NCBI RefSeq assembly: GCF_020742345.1
Contig: NZ_DYXC01000152.1
Coordinates: 1 to 7,745 of the forward strand
Reading direction: 5' to 3'
Length of the DNA stretch: 7,745 nucleotides
Origin: Enteractinococcus helveticum
GTDB lineage: Bacteria > Actinomycetota > Actinomycetes > Actinomycetales > Micrococcaceae
In this document: positions 1-7,481 of the stretch, one piece after another
Position numbering within the stretch: the first letter of the stretch is position 1
How the letters are laid out: the number at the start of each line of letters is the position of its first letter
Program-made: the position numbers and the translations under genes
The notes under the pieces: model-generated
Told to the model about the DNA's origin: nothing
What the model saw: only the letters and a program-made list of their open reading frames with translations
Databases searched by the model: none

Positions 1-601
1 CGACGATAATATCATCCTGCGGATTCGGTTTACCAGCATTGAGAACCGCTCCTCCACCAGTTAAAACAGCGCAGCCAAGCAGCGCAGCTACCGTTGGGGG
101 AACGTCTTGGTCAACGGGGACTACAGATCGACGGTCCACCACTGCCTTTGTGGCAAAGGCAGAACATCCCAGATGATGAAAAACCTGATTACCGGAGTTA
201 TCTCTCAATCTGTCCGTGCCTGACAGCAGCGTGCCATTTTCATTAGCTGTGGTACCCCGCTCACAGGGAAGTTTTCCATCGGTCTGGCACGCCTCGCATT
301 CACCACAGCGTGGTAGAAAGGTCAGGACTACTCGGTCTCCTGTGAAGACATCCGTAACCGCGTCGCCTACGCTTTCAACGATTCCAGAAGCCTCGTGCCC
401 CAGTAGCATCGGTACTGGCCGTGGGCGATCCCCATTGACTACAGACAGATCCGAATGACAAAGTCCTGCGGCTTCGATTTTCACGAGTAATTCTGTAGGC
501 CCTGGCTCTTCGAGCTTCAAATTCTCAACCACCAGTGGTTGAGTGTCAGTATACGGCGACGGCGACGGCGAATTGCGTAAAACTGCACCAGCGATGTTCA
601 T
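1..601 (-). CDS. Zinc-dependent alcohol dehydrogenase, N-terminal part (runs off window edge)
   Basis: Cytosolic zinc- and nicotinamide-dependent alcohol dehydrogenase of the medium-chain superfamily; it would interconvert an alcohol and its aldehyde or ketone. Only the first 200 codons are present and the gene continues past the left edge. Catalytic-zinc ligands are visible: Cys48 in AGLCHSD, His69 in LLGHE, and a third Cys176 in LLGCAVLTG. The structural-zinc lobe has four cysteines at 99, 102, 105 and 113 (C-x2-C-x2-C-x7-C). This pattern, with the LCHSDLSV and RPVPMLLGHE wording, fits the class III-like ADH group common in actinobacteria. The ATG is chosen because a good ribosome site lies 7 bases upstream. 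It follows the glpP-like gene by 46 bp with no visible terminator, so it is probably the last known member of the operon. The substrate cannot be told; the context suggests a polyol or glycerol-derived alcohol. The cofactor-binding half is outside the window. Confidence 0.9.
   Translation of the reverse strand, partial: MNIAGAVLRNSPSPSPYTDTQPLVVENLKLEEPGPTELLVKIEAAGLCHSDLSVVNGDRPRPVPMLLGHEASGIVESVGDAVTDVFTGDRVVLTFLPRCGECEACQTDGKLPCERGTTANENGTLLSGTDRLRDNSGNQVFHHLGCSAFATKAVVDRRSVVPVDQDVPPTVAALLGCAVLTGGGAVLNAGKPNPQDDIIV
554..571. repeat. Three tandem copies of a 6-base unit coding Ser-Pro-Ser-Pro-Ser-Pro
   Basis: The plus strand has three perfect back-to-back copies of CGGCGA. On the coding (minus) strand they give Ser-Pro three times at residues 11-16 of the alcohol dehydrogenase, just before the conserved domain. 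A copy-number change would add or remove a dipeptide without breaking the frame. Confidence 0.85.
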
Positions 602-608
602 ATTCTTT

Positions 609-614
609 CTCCTT
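609..614 (-). promoter_or_regulatory. Ribosome binding site of the alcohol dehydrogenase
   Basis: The minus strand reads AAGGAG followed by a 7-base spacer and ATG. This strong Shine-Dalgarno fixes the start at 601. It also implies independent initiation, since the preceding gene ends 46 bases upstream. The 46-base gap shows no convincing promoter or hairpin terminator. Confidence 0.75.
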
Positions 615-647
615 AAGGTCTGACAACTAGGAATCGAGCGAGGTATA

Positions 648-1208
648 TCACCGCAGCTGCCACAAGGAGGCCTGGGTGGTACTCACTGCTACCGCCCCCA
701 GAGCCCGTGATCGTTCGACATCCTCCTGTGTATTGATGAAACCCGATGCGATAAACGGAGGTAGCGCGTCGAAGAATTCTTGTCCTAGGAAAGGTATTAC
801 CGGCCAGGGCATGATCTGAACAAGGTGTGGGCGGTTTGCTTGGATCGTGTTTCGAGCTCGTTCAGCATAGGAGCGATCCGTGATAAATACCTTTTGGATC
901 GATAGCAAATTGAAGGTGGGCGCTCTCGTAACTGCCGAAGCATGTGTGGAGATGATCCCTGAAGCCCCGAGGCTAGCGATGTATGCCAGGGCGTCTGGAT
1001 TGGGGGAAAGCCCCGCAATAGAATCAAAGTTAACGATAGTAAACACTCGCTTTTCTCGCAGACGAGAAATCACATCTCCCAACTCAACGAGGGGTATATT
1101 TGCTAAGAATGCGAAGGCAGTGGGATTATCCTCAAAAAGATCAAGCTTCGAATCTCCATAGAGAGTTGCGATCACTGGATTGTTTTTGAGCTGATCGAGA
1201 ATAGTCAC
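648..1208 (-). CDS. glpP: Glycerol-3-phosphate-responsive antiterminator, GlpP family
   Basis: Member of the GlpP family (G3P_antiterm), TIM-barrel-like proteins. In Bacillus subtilis, GlpP binds leader mRNA of glp genes in the presence of glycerol-3-phosphate and prevents premature termination. Family landmarks appear in order over 186 residues: VFTIVNFDSIAGLS (55-68), GASGIISTHAS (81-91), SIQKVFITD (103-111), RPHLVQIMP (126-134), ASGFINTQEDV (154-164) and GAVAVSTTQASLW (171-183). The last two resemble phosphate-binding loops. The length matches the family, which is roughly 180-190 residues. The GTG start lies 2 bp after the TAA of the FAD-oxidase reading frame and has only a weak ribosome site, so translation may depend on coupling to that gene. 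As the fifth gene of an operon making and using a polyol phosphate, it could act as an autogenous feed-forward regulator through the leader at 7444-7530. RNA binding here is inferred from the family. Confidence 0.88.
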   Translation of the reverse strand: MTILDQLKNNPVIATLYGDSKLDLFEDNPTAFAFLANIPLVELGDVISRLREKRVFTIVNFDSIAGLSPNPDALAYIASLGASGIISTHASAVTRAPTFNLLSIQKVFITDRSYAERARNTIQANRPHLVQIMPWPVIPFLGQEFFDALPPFIASGFINTQEDVERSRALGAVAVSTTQASLWQLR

Positions 1209-1210
1209 TA

Positions 1211-2764
1211 TTATTCCGACCTGCGACCTTCCCGTAGGCCGAGCTTCCCAGGATTAAGTAGGTTGTTTGGATCAAGCGCCTGTTTGATGGACTGCCAGAC
1301 CTGGAATCCAGAGCCCAAAGACTCTTCCACGTAAGGAGAACGAAGCAGACCCGAACCGTGGTGATGGCTAATCGCAGCCCCCCGGTCAATCAGTATTTGG
1401 TTCACCTTCTGCTAGACGTTCTCATACCAAGCTTGACGCTCGGAAGGATCGCTGGCATTACCACGAAGGGAAAAATATAGACAAGCGCCGTCGACGTAGG
1501 CGTGGGATTGGTGTGCAGACCCCGCGAGAGTACCCGGTGCGGAATTAATTGCGTCCACTACCTCATCATAAATATCAGCCAATTGGCTCCACGGAGCTGC
1601 CATTTCCAGGGTATCTGCGACAAAGCCAGGGCTCTGTTTAAATCCTTCTGCAGACTTTCCCGTTAGATATCGGGTGTCGAGCCATTTCTCCATAATTTGG
1701 TCATGCTCGAGCTCCGTCGCATCAATACAGGCTTCCCTGGAAATTTTCATGACTGCATCAAGCAGAATACTGTCCGTCTCGTCTGCGATGAGCAGTACAT
1801 TGGTTTCTTCGTGTCCGAACTGTACACCGGATTCCAGGTTGTCATATAGACGAAGAACTGCTGGTGTAGCCCCACGCTGAAGGATTTCGCGGCAAGCCTC
1901 GAGTCCCTCAGCAAAAGTGTCGAAGCCGTATGCAAGAGCCTGGTAGCTATCCGGGAGACGGTGAACTCGCAATTGGATTTTGGTGATTACTCCCAATGTA
2001 CCCTCAGAGCCGACGAAAACTTGGTTAAGATCAGGACCGACCGCTGCTCTGGGATTCCCGCCAGTGCGGGAAATTTCACCGTTGGGTAGCACTACCTCGA
2101 GCCCGACCACCATATCCTCGATTTTTCCATAGCGGGTAGACAGCTGTCCTGCTCCTCGACAGGCAACCCATCCTCCGACGGTCGAGATACCGAAAGATGA
2201 AGGCCAATTGCCTGCGGTAAATCCCCTCTCTTGGAGCCAAGATTCAAAAATGTCACCGTATACTCCGGGCTCTACTTCTACGATCTGGCTCTGCGTATCA
2301 AGTTCTGGTTCAGCATTAAGACCGGACACGTCAAGCACGATTCCCCCGTGAACCGGTAGTGCTGCTCCGGTGACATTAGACCGGGCAGCCGACACTGTAA
2401 CTGGAATGCCCTCGTTTTGCGCCAGACGTATGACCTGCTGGACCTGCTCTGCATTAGAGACCTTAGCTACCACGACTCCGGGTGCGCCGGCACGATGCTC
2501 GGTTTCGGCGATCATGGTTCCGGCCCACCAGTCCCTAATTTCGGCCTGGACTGTCGCTTCGTCCACGATTATCTCGTCTACGATGCTACTGAGCTGTGTC
2601 GTCACAGCATCGGAAACCTCGACATATTCCGGGCTTGAGAACCTAGGGGACTGAGAAGCATTTTCATTAATCGCTCCAGACCAGGCAGGGGCGGTATGAT
2701 CTCCGACCACATAATTTCCCCGGTTGTAGCCTCGCAGAATTGCTTCACGACTGATACTGTTCAC
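1211..2764 (-). pseudogene. FAD-binding oxidase of the alkyl-DHAP synthase/VAO type, interrupted by an in-frame amber codon
   Basis: Flavoprotein of the FAD_binding_4 (PCMH) plus FAD-oxidase C-terminal architecture, closest in motif style to alkyldihydroxyacetonephosphate synthase (AGPS). The FAD domain covers about residues 95-265: IPVTVSAARSNVTGAALP (120-137), STVGGWVACRGAG (194-206), YGKIEDMVVGLEVVLPNGE (212-230) and VGSEGTLGVIT (251-261). The C-terminal domain has VADTLEMAAPWSQL (382-395) and SHAYVDGACLYFSL (420-433). The frame then meets TAG as codon 451 (1414-1412). It resumes in the same frame to a TAA at 1213-1211, carrying the family's SHHHGSG (466-472) and a DPNNLLNPGKLG tail. Without the stop it would be 517 residues, usual for bacterial members. 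GTG start, with AGAAGGGA about 8 bases upstream; 17 bp after glpD. No second lesion is visible, so decay is recent, or the stop is read through, or it is a sequence error. If active, it could oxidise a polyol phosphate or make or break an ether link; the substrate is unknown. Confidence 0.85.
1412..1414 (-). other. Premature in-frame TAG (amber) codon in the FAD oxidase
   Basis: The coding strand reads GAG AAC GTC TAG CAG AAG GTG AAC. Conserved protein lies on both sides in one frame, so this is a nonsense codon and not a frameshift. The original residue is unknown. Trp (TGG to TAG, one base) is an attractive guess from the aromatic-rich neighbourhood (QAWYENV), and Gln, Glu, Lys, Tyr, Ser or Leu codons are also one base away. 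A GTG lies 6 bases after the stop and directly behind AGAAG, so low-level reinitiation of a 64-residue C-terminal piece (1405-1211) is conceivable. All complete genes around it end in TAA or TGA. Confidence 0.9.
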
Positions 2765-2781
2765 GGTTTTATTCCCTTCTT

Positions 2782-4452
2782 TTAAGATGAGTAAGTAGTG
2801 AGTGCTTCGACTTCGGCAGTGATTCCTGCACGGTATTTTTCGACTTCATCGGTGGCCGTATGCTCGTTAATGATTCCTTCCTCTACCAGCAGCGAGCCAA
2901 CGGTGCTCGCTGCTTCGGCAGCTGCATCCCGAGCAAAGAGTCTGGCCCGCATCCTTCGGTCCAATACATCTGAGATAGTCGTGGCCATTTCACTTCTTAT
3001 CGCGTAGACGGCCTCACCCACTGTGTACGGCAGGCTAGCGACTAGTTTTTCTTGATTTCGGTCTGATTCAAACACGACGTCAGCGACAAAGTGGGCCTCA
3101 TTTCCATAGCGTTCTGCTAGGTGTGCGGCTAACCCGCCGGTAGCGGTCGTTGATTCTGCGTCGTATCCTGATGAGCCCAGTAGGCTCTGCTTTGAAGTCT
3201 CCGAAGAGCCTTTGCGATCTAGTACGTTCATGACTGCATCAATAGTCTGTTCCCCCATGTGGCGAGCAGTTGTCAGTTTTCCTCCTACCACCGTGACCAA
3301 GCCGTCTTCGTCTACTCGGATCTCATGGTTTCGCTTGACATCGACGGTCTTACCGTTTGGGCTTGCCACCAAGGGACGGGTGCCCGCGATAGAACCAAGA
3401 ACATCGGCTGCTTCTAGATCCGTATTCAACGCGGTACGTGCTCCCGCAATCAGAAAGTCTCGTTCTTCCGCTAAGCAGTACGGGTTATCGATATCCCCTG
3501 TGTAGTCCTCATCTGTTGTCCCCAATACTGACACATCTCCCCATCTGGTGATGGTAGCTCTTCGTTCCCTACCGGGAACAGGGATAGTGACAGTGCAATC
3601 GTTACGGATTTTCTTCCAAGGAACAGCGATATGCACGCCTTTGGCCGGACGAATCGGCGGTGTGTCCACGTTGGGGAGCGCACCGCTCCACCTTTTTAGC
3701 CACGATCCTGTTGCCATCACTACGCATTTACTACGCACTGTCACAGATTGGTCACCTACTGCGGCCTCCACGCCGCTAACACGATTCCGTTCACGTCGAA
3801 CATCCATTACTTCGGCGTGATTTAAAGCTACGGCACCGAAGTGGACAGCGGTCCGGACCAGGGTGAGCACAAGTCGAGCATCATCAACCCGGGCGTCGTA
3901 GTACATAAGCCCAGACTTCAACCGTTCAGCGTTAAAGAGAGAACAGTGTGAAAGGACTTCCTCCTTAGACAACTTCTGGTGCAGGATTCCTTCTCGCCAT
4001 CCTCCTGAAACATCGTAAGTCCACAGAGCTGCCTCGAAACCTTTGGCTAGACGCGGATCCAAGATTCCGTCCTCACTGAGAATTGGGAAGAGGAATGGCA
4101 AGCGGTGAACAAGGTGGGAGGCATTCTTACGAAGTCGTTGCCGTTCCAAGAGAGATCGCCTGACTAGGGGAAGATTCCCTTGCTCTATGTAACGCAGCCC
4201 TCCATGCACCATCTTTGAGGACTTTGATGATGTCCCCGATGCAAAATCGTCCTTTTCCAAAATCGCGACCTTCAGCCCTCGGAGCACGGCATCAAGGGCC
4301 GCATAGGCTCCGGTGACCCCGCCACCAACAATGAGAACATCAAAGTCCTCATTAGATAGTCTGTTAATCATTTCCGGCCGGGTGAAAAGGAGGTTTTCTG
4401 TCCGTACCAGAGCCGCACGTTCCTTTTGGTTTTGAAAGGGATTCAACTTCAT
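2782..4452 (-). CDS. glpD: FAD-dependent glycerol-3-phosphate dehydrogenase
   Basis: Aerobic GlpD-type flavoenzyme that oxidises sn-glycerol-3-phosphate to dihydroxyacetone phosphate and passes electrons to quinone at the membrane. The 556-residue length is normal. The N-terminal dinucleotide fold has VLIVGGGVTGAYAA (39-52) and an acidic end of the second strand at ILEKDDFASGTSSKSSKMVHGG (64-85, the GlpD signature). Other family blocks are RYIEQGNLPLVRRSLLER (87-104), PPIRPAKGVHIAVP (265-278), GTTDEDYTGD (311-320), LGSIAGTRPL (352-361) and VVGGKLTTARHMGEQTIDAV (388-407). A DAO_C-type helical domain ends the protein. The ATG at 4452 is used because its A is also the last base of the kinase TAA (TAATG), a standard coupling arrangement, and AGAGGA lies 9 bases upstream. 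A longer frame back to 4614 lies inside the kinase gene and is not credible. The FAD oxidase follows 17 bp downstream. Substrate specificity for glycerol-3-phosphate is inferred from family motifs. Confidence 0.95.
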   Translation of the reverse strand: MKLNPFQNQKERAALVRTENLLFTRPEMINRLSNEDFDVLIVGGGVTGAYAALDAVLRGLKVAILEKDDFASGTSSKSSKMVHGGLRYIEQGNLPLVRRSLLERQRLRKNASHLVHRLPFLFPILSEDGILDPRLAKGFEAALWTYDVSGGWREGILHQKLSKEEVLSHCSLFNAERLKSGLMYYDARVDDARLVLTLVRTAVHFGAVALNHAEVMDVRRERNRVSGVEAAVGDQSVTVRSKCVVMATGSWLKRWSGALPNVDTPPIRPAKGVHIAVPWKKIRNDCTVTIPVPGRERRATITRWGDVSVLGTTDEDYTGDIDNPYCLAEERDFLIAGARTALNTDLEAADVLGSIAGTRPLVASPNGKTVDVKRNHEIRVDEDGLVTVVGGKLTTARHMGEQTIDAVMNVLDRKGSSETSKQSLLGSSGYDAESTTATGGLAAHLAERYGNEAHFVADVVFESDRNQEKLVASLPYTVGEAVYAIRSEMATTISDVLDRRMRARLFARDAAAEAASTVGSLLVEEGIINEHTATDEVEKYRAGITAEVEALTTYSS

Positions 4453-5990
4453 TAGATACCATCCTCTTCCTGCCGATATTTGTGTTGGTTTGTTTCTGCC
4501 ATTAGGAACGAACGCCATCGTTGCGCCCAGAATCTTCTCTCTTCCGTGTCTATTTGCGGAGAAAAGATCTGTGGCTTCCCTAAGGTCGTAACTGCTTCTT
4601 TCAGATCCGACCAAAGAGTTCCCACACCTGCTAGAAACGCAGCTCCACGGAGGCTTGTCTTGTCCGCCGCAGAGAAGCGCAGCATGGGTATACCTGTCAG
4701 ATCTGCCTGCATCTGCAGCAGTGAGTCACTTTGAGAAAGCCCTCCCCCCACACGAATACTGGTGGGAACTTCACCTGTCGACATAGTGTTTGCCTCAACG
4801 CTCATTGCAACACATTGAGCGATGCCCTGGAGTAAAGACTGCGCAAGATGGGTTCGTGTGGTCGCCAGACTTAACTGCCCCAGTGCCCCTCGAATATCCG
4901 GTTCGACGCGCGGAAGGCGAACTCCCGTGAGAGTCGGTAAGAATATTGGAACTGCCGGATCCCAAGGTTGTTTTCCTTCCGTCATACGAGAAATTTCTTG
5001 GGCATCTTCGAACCATTCAAGTTGATCGCAAACCCAGTTCAGTGCAGAACCTGTGGTGGCGGTGAAGCACTCCACCGATTGCGTGAGTCCCTTGGAATCC
5101 TCCCAACCAACGTGTCGGACAACGGCTTCAGGCCGGTCACTTCGAACATTCTCAAAACCGCCGACGATCTGATCGACAAAAGTTCCTGTCCCATGGATAC
5201 AGGAACTGTCTCCAGGCTCTAGGCATCCTAACCCCACGAGGGCTGCATGCTGGTCGCCGATAAGCGCTCGGATGGGGATCTGATCTCCGATCACGCTCTT
5301 ATCTGAAGCGCTGATATCTCCAGCGTCTGGCACCACTCTCGGCAGGATTTCAAGGGGAAATCCTAGCGCCTCGATCCATCCCAAAAGGTACTCGCTGCGT
5401 TCGGCATCATACGCGCCTGCAGCAACTGCGTTCGTCGTCGAAACTCCGTGGACTTTTCCGCCGGTGATATTCCAGAGTAACCACGTATCAACGGTGCCAA
5501 ACATGAGCTTATTCTGCTTGAACGCTTCTGCTACTTCCGGAGTCTTCTCGATGTGCTGAGCCGCCCAATAGTAGGGTGACCGAATACCTGCTGTTCGTCC
5601 AATTCTCTCTAGGAGAGTCGCATTCCAGGTCTCTCCGAGTTTCGAGAGTTCATCGGCATATCGAGAGTCTTGCCAGACCATTGCAGGGCATAGTGGCTGT
5701 CCGGTCTCTCGGTCCCAGAGTCCTGAAGTAGAGCGCTGGGTCGCAATCGCCAAGGACACCACCGTGATGTCTTTCTGCTTGGCGTGTGCCAAGACGTCCT
5801 GCACCGCATCGCGGGTTCGATTCCAAATCTCCGCAAAATCTTGTTCCACGACTCCCGGGGTGGGATTCTGAACCTCCAGGGGAAAGTAGGACTGCTGCTC
5901 TATGGAACCATCGCTCATTACAAGCGCCGCTCGAGTCCCTGTAGTCCCCGCATCGATCGAGATAACCCCTTTCTTAGCGTCGTATCTCAT
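4452..5990 (-). CDS. FGGY-family carbohydrate kinase, glycerol-kinase-like with altered substrate site
   Basis: ATP-dependent kinase that should phosphorylate glycerol or a similar polyol in the cytosol, supplying GlpD. The 512 residues show both FGGY domains. The N-terminal phosphate loop is SIDAGTTGTRAALV (11-24), followed by PTPGVVEQDFAEIW (43-56), ATQRSTSGLWDRETGQPL (83-100), AMVWQDSR (103-110), MFGTVDTWLLW (163-173), IGDQHAALVGLG (244-255) and HGTGTF (266-271). The C-terminal ATP-site glycines are at VGGGLSQSD (414-422). Aligned to E. coli GlpK glycerol contacts, Arg86, Trp106, Tyr140, Asp246 and Gln247 are kept, but Glu84 of GlpK is Ser87 here. Start ATG at 5990 has AAGGAG 6 bases upstream, and the gene overlaps the transporter by 17 bp. 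Loss of the Glu suggests a different or broader polyol substrate, so no glpK symbol is assigned. The kinase family is certain, the substrate is not. Confidence 0.9.
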   Translation of the reverse strand: MRYDAKKGVISIDAGTTGTRAALVMSDGSIEQQSYFPLEVQNPTPGVVEQDFAEIWNRTRDAVQDVLAHAKQKDITVVSLAIATQRSTSGLWDRETGQPLCPAMVWQDSRYADELSKLGETWNATLLERIGRTAGIRSPYYWAAQHIEKTPEVAEAFKQNKLMFGTVDTWLLWNITGGKVHGVSTTNAVAAGAYDAERSEYLLGWIEALGFPLEILPRVVPDAGDISASDKSVIGDQIPIRALIGDQHAALVGLGCLEPGDSSCIHGTGTFVDQIVGGFENVRSDRPEAVVRHVGWEDSKGLTQSVECFTATTGSALNWVCDQLEWFEDAQEISRMTEGKQPWDPAVPIFLPTLTGVRLPRVEPDIRGALGQLSLATTRTHLAQSLLQGIAQCVAMSVEANTMSTGEVPTSIRVGGGLSQSDSLLQMQADLTGIPMLRFSAADKTSLRGAAFLAGVGTLWSDLKEAVTTLGKPQIFSPQIDTEERRFWAQRWRSFLMAETNQHKYRQEEDGI

Positions 5991-7443
5991 TCATCTCTCC
6001 TTGTTTAGAGTCTTCCGGAAGTGCTAGATGTGCTGATTTTTCATCTGGGTTTTCAAACTGTGGTGCGTCCGCTTCATTGTCGACATCGATCTCTGCCAAC
6101 GTGGGTTCCCATCGGATGACAGAGCATATGATGAACGCGATAAGCGGAAAGACCGAGACGACAAGAAAGGTCCCCCCAAGACCAATGGCTTCACGAAGCA
6201 GCGGGAAGACCACCAATCCGATGGCGGCTCCCAATGCACCAATTGCTCCAATAAAACCATTGGCTGTTGCACGTACCTCCGAGCGGAAGGAAAGCGATGA
6301 AAGACTCTTTCCGTTCCCCCCAGGGCCGATGGAGTGAGCCAAGATGAATACCGAAGGCAAAAGGAATCCGAGCCATAAGGGGAGCGAGTCGTGCGCAAAG
6401 CCGAAGATCACAAGAATTACAAAAACAATAAGGAATCCCCATTTCGACGCTACGCGGAGACCAATACGTCCAGCCAAGGATGCTGCGGCAAATCCACCGA
6501 TGATGCCGAAAATGTTGAATATGAGGGTTCCAAAGGAGTTGAAGACAAAGTCATCTCCGAACAAGGCAATCGAGATAACCGGTAAGTACCATCCGACTCC
6601 GAAGTATTGGATTGACTGGACGACCTGCACAGTAGCAGCGAGAACGGTCCTCGGGAGGTATGTCCCGCGGAAAATCAATGCGAGATTCACGATTCCCCGG
6701 TTTGCAACGGGCGGACCATCATTGAGGGCTTCCCCAGCTGTAAAAGGCTGTTTATAGGTCTTCTGCATAGATACCGCAGCAGCAGCTAGCCTGTTTTTTC
6801 TAGCCAGCCACGTTGGTGACTCAACCAGTAGAACGGACTGCAATATCAAGAGAATGAAAGCAACAACACCACAGGTGCCTAAGAGGTAACGCCAAATGGC
6901 GTCGCCGGTACCGAGCTGGTAGAAGACAATGGCTAGGAGGAGGTTCACTGACACAGCGGTGTACCAAATCCCCTGCCACATACTCAATCGGCTGGAGAAA
7001 CGCTTAGGTGTGAACTCGGCCAGCATGGCCATGGCAATAGCAAAGTCAATGCCATATGCCATGCCTACTAATACGCGCCCAATAGAGACTTCAAAAACGC
7101 CATCTGCAAAGGTTGCGATTAAAGCACCCGCTAGGGCAAGAACTTTGGCAGCGATCAGTGGTTTTACTCGCCCCCAACGGTCAGCCATCCACCCGCCAAT
7201 TGGGTTAAAGAACAGCGCCACCCATGACGATAGTGAAGTCAGAAGAGCGACTTCACCAGCAGAAAGATTCAGATCTTCCGTCATAGGGCTCAAACCCGCA
7301 CTCATTGCGGAGTTAGAAAGTGCTTCAAGAAAGAGGCCGCTTAAAAGCAGCCACCATATAACAGCCGCCCTTCCGCGAATCCCTGTTCGGGAGTTAATGA
7401 AGTTTGTAACGTCTTTAGCGCTACGGATAGTAACGGCATCCAC
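5974..7443 (-). CDS. MFS transporter, sugar-porter/metabolite symporter type
   Basis: Integral membrane secondary transporter with about twelve predicted membrane segments in 489 residues; it probably imports the polyol or related compound used by the downstream genes. The loop between segments 2 and 3 carries the major-facilitator signature GGWMADRWGRVKP (83-95). VESPTWL (207-213) resembles the PESPRWL motif after segment 6 of sugar porters, and SEVRATANGFIGA (388-400) resembles the motif before segment 11. Segments lie roughly at 28-48, 64-84, 96-114, 120-143, 160-177, 188-207, 264-285, 303-323, 334-350, 354-372, 394-415 and 424-444. The last 45 or so residues form an acidic cytoplasmic tail. 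The start is the GTG at 7443, because AGGAGG sits 6 bases upstream; an ATG frame 16 codons earlier would put that ribosome site inside the gene. It is the first gene of the operon, and its end overlaps the kinase start by 17 bp. There is no glycerol-facilitator gene, so the cargo may be a charged or larger polyol. The substrate cannot be read from sequence. Confidence 0.9.
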   Translation of the reverse strand: MDAVTIRSAKDVTNFINSRTGIRGRAAVIWWLLLSGLFLEALSNSAMSAGLSPMTEDLNLSAGEVALLTSLSSWVALFFNPIGGWMADRWGRVKPLIAAKVLALAGALIATFADGVFEVSIGRVLVGMAYGIDFAIAMAMLAEFTPKRFSSRLSMWQGIWYTAVSVNLLLAIVFYQLGTGDAIWRYLLGTCGVVAFILLILQSVLLVESPTWLARKNRLAAAAVSMQKTYKQPFTAGEALNDGPPVANRGIVNLALIFRGTYLPRTVLAATVQVVQSIQYFGVGWYLPVISIALFGDDFVFNSFGTLIFNIFGIIGGFAAASLAGRIGLRVASKWGFLIVFVILVIFGFAHDSLPLWLGFLLPSVFILAHSIGPGGNGKSLSSLSFRSEVRATANGFIGAIGALGAAIGLVVFPLLREAIGLGGTFLVVSVFPLIAFIICSVIRWEPTLAEIDVDNEADAPQFENPDEKSAHLALPEDSKQGEMNEIRR

Positions 7444-7449
7444 AGCCCA

Positions 7450-7455
7450 CCTCCT
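7450..7455 (-). promoter_or_regulatory. Strong ribosome binding site of the MFS gene
   Basis: The minus strand reads AGGAGG, then a 6-base spacer, then GTG. It decides the start of the transporter at 7443 over the upstream ATG at 7491. The leader segment at 7506-7511 (ACCTCC on the minus strand) is its perfect 6-base complement and could mask it. Confidence 0.8.
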
Positions 7456-7481
7456 AGTTAGCCCCCACCAGAAGATAGGTG

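Noticed and set aside
1412..1414. The in-frame stop as a selenocysteine or pyrrolysine codon
   Set aside because: Selenocysteine uses TGA, not TAG. Pyrrolysine machinery is essentially unknown in this kind of organism, and the family has no known unusual residue there.
4453..4614. Extended N-terminus for GlpD starting at 4614
   Set aside because: The extra 54 residues lie inside the kinase gene in another frame. The ATG at 4452 overlapping the kinase stop gives a normal-length GlpD.
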